From Candidatus Protochlamydia amoebophila UWE25 (lineage in GTDB: Bacteria > Chlamydiota > Chlamydiia > Chlamydiales > Parachlamydiaceae): DNA of 64,000 nt. Positions 46,917 through 55,462 of the stretch are shown here, piece after piece. A model generated the notes under the pieces. That model was not told where the DNA came from, searched no databases, and worked only from the letters and a program-made list of their open reading frames with translations. The stretch spans positions 1,178,001-1,242,000 of the forward strand of contig NC_005861.2 in assembly GCF_000011565.2 (NCBI RefSeq), read 5' to 3'. How positions within the stretch are numbered: the stretch's first letter is position 1; every line of letters begins with the position of its first letter. A program made the translations under genes and the position numbers.

Positions 46917-47030
46917 TTAATTATTTTGAATAGATTTAGTATATTTAAGAATATGCAGTTTATTTTTGACAGTATTTTTGGGAATTTGTTGTTGATTGCA
47001 TAAATTTTTTGCGCCTATGATTTTTAGTAA
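46917..47030 (-). pseudogene. C-terminal relic of a third coiled-coil paralogue
   Basis: The reverse strand reads IIGAKNLCNQQQIPKNTV then KNKLHILKYTKSIQNN and a stop. It aligns with the ends of both big paralogues (YLGVKNLCDQKKLPTDILQN). It lies between the flavoprotein gene and paralogue 2, so an earlier copy once occupied this position. Confidence 0.65.
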
Positions 47031-47101
47031 ATAATTTAGGTTTTAAATTTTATTCATAATCGCTAAAAAGAAGAAAAAATTTTTAAAAAAGAAGCAGAAA
47101 A

Positions 47102-48340
47102 CTAGAGGACGGATGTCGGCATTCCCATTGAACAACCAGCAATCCATCCGGTCGTCCAGGCATTTTGGAAATTGAATCCTCCAGTGATCCCATCGATGTT
47201 GAGAATTTCTCCAGCAAAGAAAAGATGGGGGCAACGGCGACTTTCGAGTGTTTTAAAATTGACTTCATTTAAAGCCACTCCACCGCAAGTGACAAATTCT
47301 TGTTTATAAGTAGTTTTGCCCTGAATTAAAAATGGGCTAGCGCGCAAATAGGTTATGAAAGAAGAAAGGTGTTTATTGGAAAGCATCGCCCATCTTAAAT
47401 CAGTATCAATACTAGATAATTGAGCAAGCCTCTTCCACAATTGTTTAGGTAATTCGAACAAGGATTCCGACATTACTAACTTAGCAGGGTTGCTTCGTTT
47501 CATTTTTGAAAAAGTCAGCCTAATCTCTTCTTCAGATAAATTTGGAAGCCAATTGATTTCCATTTTGGTTTTATAATTTAAAGTGTGAAGTTCACGAGCT
47601 GCCCAAGCTGAGAGCTTAAGAACAGCTGGCCCGCTAAAGCCCCAATGTGTGAGTAAAAGTGGACCTTGCTGCATGATTCCTTCATCGACAAGGCGAACTT
47701 GCGCAACAGGTAATGAAACGCCGGCTAAATCTAACAAGGGAGAATCAGGTACATTAAAGGTAAAAAGGGAGGGAACGAGAGGGATAATGGTATGTCCTAA
47801 TTCTTCCAGTAAGGGATAAAGTTTCGGAGCGCTTCCAGTTGCCATTAACAATTTATCACAAATTAAAATTTCTTCATTAGAAAGATGTAGGGTAAATCCT
47901 TTTTCCTCTTTAATGATTTTTTGGACACCTCTTTCAAGCCGAATATCTATACGAGCTTCTCGAGCAGCTTGCTGTAGGCAAGCAATAATTGTTTCTGACT
48001 GGTCTGTTACCGGAAACATACGACCATCTTCTTCTGCCTTGAGTTTCACTCCTCTATTTTCAAACCATTCAATCGTATCTTTTGGTTGAAAACGAGTAAA
48101 AGGCCCTCTCAATTCTTGACTTCCCCTTGGGTAAGATTTAATCAAAATAGAAGGATCAAAACAGGCATGCGTCACATTACAACGCCCCCCTCCTGAAATG
48201 CGAACCTTAGCAAGCGGTTGACGCGTTTTTTCTAAAAGAATGACTTGATGTTGAGGAAAATGATGGGCGCAAGAAATGGCTCCAAAAAAACCAGCAGCTC
48301 CTCCTCCCACAACTACAATATTCAAAGATTTATCACTCAT
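47102..48340 (-). CDS. HI0933-family FAD-dependent oxidoreductase (BaiN/YhiN-like)
   Basis: The protein has 412 residues from the ATG at 48340; a GTG four codons earlier also opens the frame. It has the Rossmann FAD motif VVVGGGAAGFFGAI near the N-terminus, RISGGGRCNVTHACFDP, EEDGRMFPVTDQSETI, and the C-terminal IDGITGGFNFQNAWTTGWIAG that closes the FAD site. It is a cytoplasmic flavoprotein family of uncertain substrate. The start overlaps the end of the ABC-F gene (ATGAGTGA), so the two are coupled. Its 3' end was duplicated to 42521. Confidence 0.9.
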   Translation of the reverse strand: MSDKSLNIVVVGGGAAGFFGAISCAHHFPQHQVILLEKTRQPLAKVRISGGGRCNVTHACFDPSILIKSYPRGSQELRGPFTRFQPKDTIEWFENRGVKLKAEEDGRMFPVTDQSETIIACLQQAAREARIDIRLERGVQKIIKEEKGFTLHLSNEEILICDKLLMATGSAPKLYPLLEELGHTIIPLVPSLFTFNVPDSPLLDLAGVSLPVAQVRLVDEGIMQQGPLLLTHWGFSGPAVLKLSAWAARELHTLNYKTKMEINWLPNLSEEEIRLTFSKMKRSNPAKLVMSESLFELPKQLWKRLAQLSSIDTDLRWAMLSNKHLSSFITYLRASPFLIQGKTTYKQEFVTCGGVALNEVNFKTLESRRCPHLFFAGEILNIDGITGGFNFQNAWTTGWIAGCSMGMPTSVL

Positions 48341-50273
48341 CTTCAGCTTCACTTTGTTGCAATTCCAAACTTGCTGTTTCCCATTTTTCCATAGAAGTCA
48401 TTAATGCATTTTCCAGTAATTGTTTTTCTTGAGTATATTCTAGCTGTTTTTCTCGTGTTGATATTTGATAAAATCCTTCAGAAGTCATAATTTGTTCGAT
48501 TTCTTTAATCTTTTCTTCAATTTTATGACACTCTTCCTCTGCTAAAAATATTCGCTTCTTTAATTGAGTTTTCAAACTTTTTAGACGTTTTTGATCTTGA
48601 TAAGTTGACAAAGAATTTGTTTTTGCTTCTTCATGTGCGTAACGTTGACTCAAAGCCTTTGGCTTGGATAAATGATCTTTTTCTTGTTTTTTTACGTATT
48701 CAGGATAGCTTCCTTTAAAATCTTCTATTTTTTGATAGTTAATTTCCAAAATGCGATTAGCAATATGTGAAACAAAATAACGGTTATGGCTAACAAGCAA
48801 AAGAGTTCCTGAATAATTTTGCAAAGCTTTCGTTAATTCATCAATAGCTTCTAAATCCAAGTGATTTGTCGGCTCATCAAAAATCAAAACATTAGGTTTT
48901 AACAGCATCATTTTAGCAAGAATTAAACGGGCTGTTTCGCCTCCACTTAATGTATGAATAGGCTGCTTAACTGTATCCCCTGAGAATTTAACGAGACCTA
49001 AAAGGTCTCTGACCTGCTCTTGAGTTTTGGTCCGATCAAATTGACTCAGCCAATCAAGTAAGTTCAAGTCACCTTGCACTTCTCTTGCATGGTCTTGAGG
49101 AAAATAAGCAATTTGAGTCGCAAATCCCCAATCAAATTCTCCTTGGTCGGGTTGGGCATGATCTGTCAATATTTCCAGTAAAGTCGATTTCCCAATTCCA
49201 TTGGGACCAATAATCGCCAAACGATCTCCTCGTTCTATTTCAAATGAAACATTCTCCAAAACTTTTTTGGATCCATAAGTTTTATAGAGATTTTTAGCTT
49301 TAAGAACAGTAACACCAGAAGCTCTTTCGGGTACAAAATTCAAATTTGGATAAAGTCGAGAAGTCGGAAGAAGATTTAAACTATCCATTTCATCTTCTAT
49401 TTTTTCAACCAAACGAGCTTTGGATTGCGCTTGTCGAGCCTTTGTCGCTTTAGCTCCAAAGCGATCAATAAACCCTTGTAGATCTTCTCGACGCTTATCA
49501 TGCTTAGTGAGCATTGCTTCTTTTTGCTCAAGATCTTGCTTTTTCTGTTTAGCAAAAGTTTCATAATCTCCTTTATAAATTTTGATCGTCCCATAATCGA
49601 CATCTGCAATATGCGTACAAATATTATTAAGAAAATCTCGATCATGAGATGTCACAATTAATGTACCAGGAAAATTGCGTAAATAACCTTCTAGCCATTT
49701 AATGGAATATAGATCTAAGTGGTTAGTCGGTTCATCTAACACTAAAATGGCATGTTTACCAAAAAATAGCTGAGCGAGAAGAACCCGGAGCTTATAGCCC
49801 CCCGATAAAAAATGTAAGGGCTTTTGATGAGACCCTTCTCGAATTCCCAATCCCTCTAGTAATTTTGCCGCCTCTCCTTCAGCAGTGTATCCATCTTGAT
49901 CCTCAATTATTTTTTCTAAACGAGAAAGGGCTTGGCAATCATCGTCTGTAAATGGTTCTCGCTGTAAAATGCGTTTTTTTTCTTCTAAGCTGCGCCATAA
50001 TAACTGTTTTCCTCTTAACACAACATCCATTACCCGTTCATTTTCATACACATAATGATCTTGTTTTAAAGAACCAAGAGTAAGCTGTTGAGGGATGGCC
50101 ACGTGACCTGCATCAGCACAAACCTCCCCCGTCAAAATTTTGATTAGAGTAGATTTTCCACACCCATTAGCCCCAATCAATCCGTATCGATTTCCTGGAT
50201 TAAATTGAAGATTCACTTGTTTAAAAAGAATTTTAGCGCCAAAACGCATTGTTAATTCGATTAATGCAATCAT
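48333..50273 (-). CDS. ABC-F ATPase (YbiT-like)
   Basis: The 646-residue protein has two ABC cassettes and no membrane segment. Cassette 1 has GANGCGKST (34-42), HFLSGGYKLRVLLAQ and VLDEPTNHLD. An ABC-F linker with charged helices (KQKKQDLEQKEAMLTKHDKR) follows. Cassette 2 has GPNGIGKST, LSGGETARL and IFDEPTNHLD. The C-terminus is a coiled coil. The FGAK-ILF start with GNRYGLIGANG resembles the YbiT branch. ABC-F proteins act on the ribosome (translation factor or antibiotic protection). It is the first gene of a pair with the flavoprotein. Confidence 0.93.
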   Translation of the reverse strand: MIALIELTMRFGAKILFKQVNLQFNPGNRYGLIGANGCGKSTLIKILTGEVCADAGHVAIPQQLTLGSLKQDHYVYENERVMDVVLRGKQLLWRSLEEKKRILQREPFTDDDCQALSRLEKIIEDQDGYTAEGEAAKLLEGLGIREGSHQKPLHFLSGGYKLRVLLAQLFFGKHAILVLDEPTNHLDLYSIKWLEGYLRNFPGTLIVTSHDRDFLNNICTHIADVDYGTIKIYKGDYETFAKQKKQDLEQKEAMLTKHDKRREDLQGFIDRFGAKATKARQAQSKARLVEKIEDEMDSLNLLPTSRLYPNLNFVPERASGVTVLKAKNLYKTYGSKKVLENVSFEIERGDRLAIIGPNGIGKSTLLEILTDHAQPDQGEFDWGFATQIAYFPQDHAREVQGDLNLLDWLSQFDRTKTQEQVRDLLGLVKFSGDTVKQPIHTLSGGETARLILAKMMLLKPNVLIFDEPTNHLDLEAIDELTKALQNYSGTLLLVSHNRYFVSHIANRILEINYQKIEDFKGSYPEYVKKQEKDHLSKPKALSQRYAHEEAKTNSLSTYQDQKRLKSLKTQLKKRIFLAEEECHKIEEKIKEIEQIMTSEGFYQISTREKQLEYTQEKQLLENALMTSMEKWETASLELQQSEAEDE

Positions 50274-50403
50274 AAATTCTGATCAGTTTACACGTTTATT
50301 ATTTTATTGAGAAATGAGGGATTTTATCATGAAAAGGGTAAAAAGCATAACTATTATCAGTTGATCTTCTTATTAAGGTTGCTTGTTAAATAGCATTTTT
50401 TGG

Positions 50404-50739
50404 TAGTGCTAAATAGGTAAGGCTATTCCAATAAACTGATCTAATTGGATAGATTAATTGTTCTAATTCAAGCAGAGAAGAGCAATGAAATCTACAAACT
50501 GCGGATCAAATTTGGTAAAGAAGAATGGTTATACAAGACAGGAAAAGCAAAATTTTCGCTATTTAAAGTGTGACAAACAAGTGGAGCGAAAACAATGAAG
50601 CTAAAATTATTAACGAATAAACAAAGGAACTTGTCAGAACATTTCTTTTGGAAAGGGTGTCTCTTAGTGGAATTTGTAGAATTTTTGTTATAAGGATGCC
50701 ATGGCTGCTAGATTTTATTAATTTCATTATCAAACCCTC
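50404..50739 (+). pseudogene. IS1 left-end relic
   Basis: The left end TGGTAGTGCTAAATAGGTAA and the following sequence closely match 37369-37700, including the zinc-finger start (MKSTNCGSNLVKKNGYTRQE). It is full of frameshifts and ends at CATTATCAAACCCTC, where an IS4 element starts. Confidence 0.75.
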
Positions 50740-51931
50740 TGTACAGGACAATTTTTTTGAAAATGTAAAAAAATTCGCGATATGTGACATAATACTTTAG
50801 AAACCACTCTGGAGGCACTATGAAACACATATGCGAGCTGCATAACATTTTTTAGGTCAATATTTTAATTGGAACAAGTCAAGATTAACTGTATTGACGA
50901 ATTTATTATTGGGATTGTTCATAGTGAAGACAGTGAACCTGTCAGAGCTAGCAACAGTTTTATATAGTAAGGCAAAAATTGATTCTAATTTCAAACGAAT
51001 ACAAAGATTTTTCAACTGGCTAACTTCTTTGAATGATTATCAAGAGGTCATAACAGATTTAGTGATTATCATTTTAGATCTTAAAAATAAGAAAAATGAC
51101 TTGGCATTAGATAGGACAGATTGGAAATTCGGCAAAAAAACACATCAATATTTTGACCTTAGGAGTTAATTTTAAAGGGATTAGCATTCCTCTAGCTTGG
51201 ATTTCCTTAGGAAGAGCAGGTAATTCCAAAACCCTCGATCGTCTATCAGTACTTAAAAGAGTGATGGATAAAATTAATATTAATTCATTTACAGCAGATA
51301 GGGAATTTATAGGATCCGAATGGTTTGAATTTTTAATTAATTCAAAAATCCCGAGCTATATTCGAGTTAAAGAAGACACTCAAGTGTTACACACAAAAGG
51401 AAACTACACAGTGGGCTTGAGAGATATATGTAAGGAAATTAAGTGTGGAAAAAAGAAAGTCTTTAAAGCCACCATACATTATTGGGAGTAAGCGTTCAAA
51501 TAGCTGCTTCGAGAAATTATAAAGGAGAGCTTTTAATCGTGTTAACAAATGTTTGTCCCTATAAAGCATTAAAAATGTACAAGAAGAGATGGGCAATTGA
51601 AACTCTTTTTGGATATCTAAAAACAAAATGTTTTTGCTTTGAAGATACTCATATGACCGATTTGAAAAAGATCGATGCATGGATGCTCGTGCTAACACTA
51701 GCAGTAGTGTGGACGATAAAAACAAATGAAATCATACAATCAAAAACAAACCAAGCTTCTCACGGGAGAAAAAGAAAAAGCATATTCAGGACAAGCTTTG
51801 AGGGAACAAGAAAATGTTTATTGTGTTTAGAATTATATATGAATGAATTTTTACATTATATAAGACTTCTTCGAAAGAAAAATTTTATTCTAAATAGGTT
51901 GTAAGGTATGTTAAAAAAATTGTCCTGTACA
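50740..51931 (+). mobile_element. IS4-family element, decayed (1192 bp)
   Basis: Both ends carry TGTACAGGACAATTTTTTT as inverted repeats (50740 and 51931). The single transposase gene is broken into three frames. No target-site duplication is visible: the left flank is an IS1 relic and the right flank a different gene fragment, which suggests an adjacent deletion. Confidence 0.8.
50894..51904 (+). pseudogene. IS4-family transposase with two frameshifts
   Basis: The pieces are colinear with one IS4 DDE transposase. 50894-51169 has LSELATVLYSKAKIDSNFKR and LALDRTDWKFGK (first Asp). 51153-51491 has GVNFKGISIPLAWISLGRAG and FTADREFIGSEWF (second Asp). 51482-51904 has YKKRWAIETLFGYLKTK (Glu in the Y-R-x-W-x-I-E signature). 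Frame changes near 51160 and 51485 separate them. It is inactive unless rescued by frameshifting. Confidence 0.82.
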
Positions 51932-52123
51932 CAGTTCATTGGCACAGAAAGACGATTAAGTCTTTGGGATGTAGGTACTCCTGTAGAAGAAAATATTTTG
52001 TTTTGGAAAGAAATGCATGATTTAAAAGAAACGCAGAATAATCTCCGCCGCGGATTTTTTCAAAGATATGACATTATAAATAAAGAAATACAATTTCTCA
52101 AAAAACAGCATAAAAAAAATTAA
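51932..52123 (+). pseudogene. C-terminal gene fragment beside IS4
   Basis: The frame coming out of the IS4 end continues as FIGTERRLSLWDVGTPVEEN, FWKEMHDLKETQNN and a basic tail. It has protein-like composition but no start of its own. It is probably the 3' end of a gene truncated by the IS4-associated deletion. Identity is unknown. Confidence 0.4.
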
Positions 52124-52134
52124 TAGGATGGTTT

Positions 52135-52446
52135 TTTCCTCTGATACAAAAATACGGATTATTTCAATTATATCCGAAAAATTGTAACAATTGGAAACTA
52201 ATTAAAAATCCTCAAGAAGGTGATGTTATCCCTGGTTTGTCGGGCCTAAGGAAAACTCGATTAAAAAGTATGAATAAAGGAAAAAGAGGGGGCTTTAGGG
52301 TTGGCTATTTAGATATTCCAGAAAAGAGCAAGCTCTATCTCATTGTCTTATATCCTAAAAATGTGAAAGAAGATTTATCAGCTGAAGAAAAAAAACTGAT
52401 TGTTCATTTGGTGAAACAATTAAAAGAGGAAGTAAATCATGGGTAA
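52135..52446 (+). CDS. RelE/HigB-like toxin, start codon unclear
   Basis: The open frame holds LIQKYGLFQLYPKNCNNWK, IKNPQEGDVIPGLSGLRKT, RLKSMNKGKRGGFRVGYLDI and LYLIVLYPKNVKEDLSAEEK. The core L-x-x-N-P-x-x-G-D-V-I-P-G-x-x-G-L-R-K...G-K-x-G-G-x-R-V is diagnostic of COG4737-type RelE toxins. The only plausible start in the alignable part is a TTG at 52237 in the middle of the domain; the upstream 33 codons align with normal toxins but contain no ATG, GTG or TTG at a suitable place. The gene may be crippled. Its stop overlaps the antitoxin start. Confidence 0.7.
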   Translation, partial: FPLIQKYGLFQLYPKNCNNWKLIKNPQEGDVIPGLSGLRKTRLKSMNKGKRGGFRVGYLDIPEKSKLYLIVLYPKNVKEDLSAEEKKLIVHLVKQLKEEVNHG

Positions 52447-52795
52447 AATGTTTGACCTTCTTAAAGAAGGATTAGAAGAGGCTATTTCCTATGAAAAAGG
52501 GAGTTTTAAAAATGTTAGAGTCAAAAAAGTTAGGATCGATACTGGAGAAATTCCACAGCAGCCAAAAGAGTATCAAGCAAAAGATATAAAACAACTGAGA
52601 AATAAACTTAATTGTTCTCAAAGCTTATTGGCTGCCTATCTTAATATTAGTTTAAATACAATTCAAGCATGGGAACAAGGCTCTCGCAGACCAAATCATG
52701 CGGCTCTTCGGCTACTTGAAATTATGGATAGAGGCCCTCAATTTTTAGCCTCTTTGATAGGAGCACAAAGTAGTAACAAACATCTTAATGGTTAA
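52439..52795 (+). CDS. HTH (XRE/HigA-like) antitoxin
   Basis: The 118-residue protein has YQAKDIKQLRNKLNCSQSLL and AYLNISLNTIQAWEQGSRRP (about 45-85), a textbook XRE HTH, and RLLEIMDRGPQFLASLIG after it, as in antitoxins that accompany COG4737 RelE toxins. It overlaps the toxin 3' end by 8 bp. It is expected to repress the operon and bind the toxin. Confidence 0.85.
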   Translation: MGKMFDLLKEGLEEAISYEKGSFKNVRVKKVRIDTGEIPQQPKEYQAKDIKQLRNKLNCSQSLLAAYLNISLNTIQAWEQGSRRPNHAALRLLEIMDRGPQFLASLIGAQSSNKHLNG

Positions 52796-53032
52796 CACTC
52801 GACTATAATATTTTTTATGGTTAGTAAGATGCAATAGTCAAAACAATTTTAGCTTATATTTTCACTGTTAGATTCTTATGCTTAGCGTACTTGATAAACT
52901 ATGGAATGTGCAATTTATGCTTCTTTAAATAAAATGGTTGTACCGCGCCGCAAATGAACAGACTTTTTCAAAGCATTACAGAACCTTGTCTAATTAGAGG
53001 CATTTTATGGGCCGCCAAACGTTGATTGGCAA

Positions 53033-53302
53033 TTGTGCACCAAAATTGTCTTTGCTGAGCAAAAACCCCTCCATGCTGGCCGCCTTGCCGACATGTTTGG
53101 GGAGCCAGAAATTAGAGAGTATCAAAAAGGGCTGCCTTATGGAGCCAATGACATTCGAGATGGGGTGAGTTTAAATCAACAAACGCGGTATCAACAATTG
53201 ATTACAAAGACCGATATTCAATTTTTGTCTCGCAATCAGGCTTTTGTACGCTTACCAGATAATTGCCTGATTGTGCGTCTTAACGTATCAATTATATGCT
53301 GA
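53033..53302 (+). pseudogene. TraD coupling-protein C-terminal fragment
   Basis: The frame contains AGRLADMFGEPEIREYQKG, LPYGANDIRDGVSLNQQTR, then DIQFLSRNQAFVRLPDN. The succession L-x-x-x-F-G-E-x-E-I-R-E-x-x-x-G...Y-G-A-N-x-I-R-D-G-V...L...A-F-V-R-L is typical of the C-terminal ATPase part of VirD4/TraD coupling proteins of conjugative type IV secretion. The N-terminal membrane anchor and Walker motifs are absent. Its last 100 bp is duplicated at 54525-54635. Confidence 0.6.
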
Positions 53303-53309
53303 TCATTCA

Positions 53310-53520
53310 AATTTTGTTGCCTAGATTATATTCCTTTTTAAAAATAAACGAGGATCGCCAATTTGATATTTTAAAGCATACAATTTGGCGTAATCACCTG
53401 GACAAACTTGAGCTAAAATTATGGTTTCATCTTTAGATTGGATTTTTTCTTTAGGTGATGGCTCTTTTTCGGTAGGTGCGTTTTGGATTTCATATTTATC
53501 CTCTATATTTTCCTTTCATA
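53310..53520 (-). pseudogene. Degenerate copy of the small Lys/Ser-rich gene
   Basis: On the minus strand this matches the 61-residue gene at 54632-54817 (MKSKT start, KK-rich block, KFVQV/QVCPGVYAKS region) but carries frameshifts. With the preceding TraD end it forms one duplicated block of about 350 bp. Confidence 0.55.
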
Positions 53521-53670
53521 TACCTCTTGAACATAATGTTTGCAAAGGAATATGTCCAATTAAACAGTATTTTAATATGCTTATGCTCAACACTCATCTT
53601 AAGCCGACTAATCACAAATTGCAATTGAAAACCAATGAAAAGTCTTCAGTGAGATCAATCAACTTTCTAG

Positions 53671-54048
53671 TTATTTGTCTTGATGTTTTAAGAAATTACT
53701 AATTTCTTCTTTCGAAAATAATCCTTGAGCTACTCTACAAACCATTTCCTCGAATTCACGCATGTCGTATTTCATTTTACAATCATTTTGGCTCAAAAAA
53801 ATTAAAGTCGCAGCAGCACCTGTTCTCTTATTCCCATCTAAGAAAGCATGATTACAAACAATGTGAAAAAGATATGCAGAAGATTTGTCAAATATTGATT
53901 CATGTAGATACTCACCAAACATTGTAGTCTTTGGCATTTCTATAGCAGATACAAGAAGTCCCATATCTCTAATACCATGTAGACCTCCGTATGCAGAAAC
54001 GAGATGATCATGAATCAAAATCACCTCTTCAACAGATAAAAAAATCAT
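53671..54048 (-). CDS. doc: Doc-type Fic-domain toxin
   Basis: The 125-residue protein MIFLSVEEVILIHDHLVSAY... has the Doc hallmark NHAFLDGNKRTGAAATLIFL (H-x-F-x-D-G-N-K-R) and the upstream GGLHGIRDMGLLVSAIEMP. Doc kinases phosphorylate EF-Tu and halt translation. Its ATG overlaps the antitoxin stop (ATGA at 54045-54048). It is intact and of normal length. Confidence 0.92.
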   Translation of the reverse strand: MIFLSVEEVILIHDHLVSAYGGLHGIRDMGLLVSAIEMPKTTMFGEYLHESIFDKSSAYLFHIVCNHAFLDGNKRTGAAATLIFLSQNDCKMKYDMREFEEMVCRVAQGLFSKEEISNFLKHQDK

Positions 54049-54275
54049 CGATCAGACAATCTCTTGAAAAGTTCAGCATATTCATTAAAAACATATTTCT
54101 TAGCTTCTTCAAATTTGCTGTTTACTGGTTTTACCGATTGAATAGTAACACCTGTATTTGAATCTACAACTATTTGAAACAAACAATTTTCGTCAAGCCC
54201 TGCAGCTTGTAAAATTGATTTGTCAATGACAATGGCTTTACTATTTCCATGTTGAACTAAATGTTTAACTTGCAT
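54045..54275 (-). CDS. AbrB/MazE-type antitoxin for Doc
   Basis: The 76-residue protein MQVKHLVQHGNSKAIVIDKS... has the swapped-hairpin AbrB pattern (GNSKAIVIDKSILQAAGLDE, then FQIVVDSNTGVTIQSV) with a helical tail that would bind the toxin. It is not Phd-type, although the two orphan Phd genes of this window (33822, 60179) lie without toxins. GAGAGGTGTATT precedes the ATG. Confidence 0.82.
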   Translation of the reverse strand: MQVKHLVQHGNSKAIVIDKSILQAAGLDENCLFQIVVDSNTGVTIQSVKPVNSKFEEAKKYVFNEYAELFKRLSDR

Positions 54276-54519
54276 AATACACCTCTCGTATAAATCAATA
54301 TTACTATATTATAAATTTAAAGTATATACAAGTGTTATAACGGAATCTTTTTTTATTACGGTATAGGTAAATATAAACGAATTGAAAAGGTCACCAAAAA
54401 TCTTTTTGTGTTAGACAAAAAATCACAAAAAATTTTGTTCGCGCATCTTTTATTTTTGAATATGGATTTTCACTGCATATTCTTGAGAAATGACTCGATC
54501 ATAAACAACATCAATTCTT

Positions 54520-54635
54520 TTATGTGAAATTGATTACAAAGACCGATATTCAATTTTTGTCTCGCAATCAGGCTTTTTTTGTACGCTTACCCAATAATTG
54601 CCCGATTGTGCGTCTTAATGTACCAATTATACTAT
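54520..54635 (+). repeat. Duplicated TraD 3' end
   Basis: About 110 bp nearly identical to 53198-53310 (ATTGATTACAAAGACCGAT, then TTTTTGTCTCGCAATCAGG), with a short insertion in the T-run. It is the left part of the block that also carries the 61-residue gene. Confidence 0.7.
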
Positions 54636-54817
54636 GATAATTTTAATAATTTGTTGCTTAAATTATTTAAACGAAGATCTCCGCTTTTAAATCTTAAGGC
54701 ATAAGACTTGGCGTAAACACCAGGACAAACCTGAGCTGAAATCATACATTTTTCTTTAAACTGGCTTTTTTCTTTAGGTGATGTCTCTTTTTCGGTAGGT
54801 TGCGTTTTGGATTTCAT
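54632..54817 (-). CDS. Small basic protein, unknown
   Basis: The 61-residue product begins with a Lys/Glu/Thr/Pro-rich stretch (MKSKTQPTEKETSPKEKSQF), then MISAQVCPGVYAKSYALRFK and a Leu/Asn-rich tail. It lies tail-to-tail with the TraD fragment and exists as a decayed second copy at 53310. Its link to a tra region suggests an accessory gene of the old conjugative island. I recognise no family. Confidence 0.5.
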   Translation of the reverse strand: MKSKTQPTEKETSPKEKSQFKEKCMISAQVCPGVYAKSYALRFKSGDLRLNNLSNKLLKLS

Positions 54818-54869
54818 ATTTTATCTCTTGTATGTTCCCTTCATATTACTAAGGAGAAGCAAAAAAGTA

Positions 54870-55090
54870 AATATTCACTATTTCCCAAGTCAAGCAAATG
54901 TCCGCTCAACTACTTAAGCGTCTGGGCTATATTTTAAAGCTTTTATTTGTGCGTTTGACAAATTCCAGAGAGATTTCATGGATCGCCGGAGAAATTTTTC
55001 CATCACCTGTCTGTAGCCTTACCATCAATCCAAAAGATTTTCATTTTTATTTAGCTTTTGTCAAAGCTTCTTTCTTAAAATAGCATTTTT
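54870..55090 (-). pseudogene. IS5-family relic, second copy
   Basis: Nearly identical to 27180-27400, including the decayed LEFVKRTNKSF and PRRLSS motifs on the minus strand. It forms the upstream boundary of the duplicated BTB-LRR region (copy E). Confidence 0.6.
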
Positions 55091-55214
55091 AGGTTTTTGA
55101 ACACTCTCTCGCTAACCTAAAAGGTTATCTATACTCTATCAGAACAGCATCACCTATTCTTAGTGGCCGCCTGAAAATCCAAAATTCAGGGTAATCACAT
55201 TAGAGTACTTATAA

Positions 55215-55462
55215 GCCGTTTGTTTCATGTTCCTATAATTTCGTGACTTAAGGCATTTTCAGATTAAAAACTAAAAATTTTATATTTAAGCTCAATTGAT
55301 TCTTACTTATTTTTTAATCGCTCTTCATTGATAAAATGAACCTTTCTTTTAAAATGTGACTGCCTATTTTAACTTATTAATATTGCAATAATTTTTATCT
55401 ATCCATCATATTGTTAAAATATCTATAAATGAAAATTTATTTTACTCATTGGGACGGTCATT
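55215..55462 (+). promoter_or_regulatory. Conserved leader, BTB-LRR copy E
   Basis: This leader matches that of copy A over its whole length and further upstream. It ends CTCATTGGGACGGTCATT before the TTG start. The ribosome site is weakened (GGGACGG instead of GGGAGG). Confidence 0.7.
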
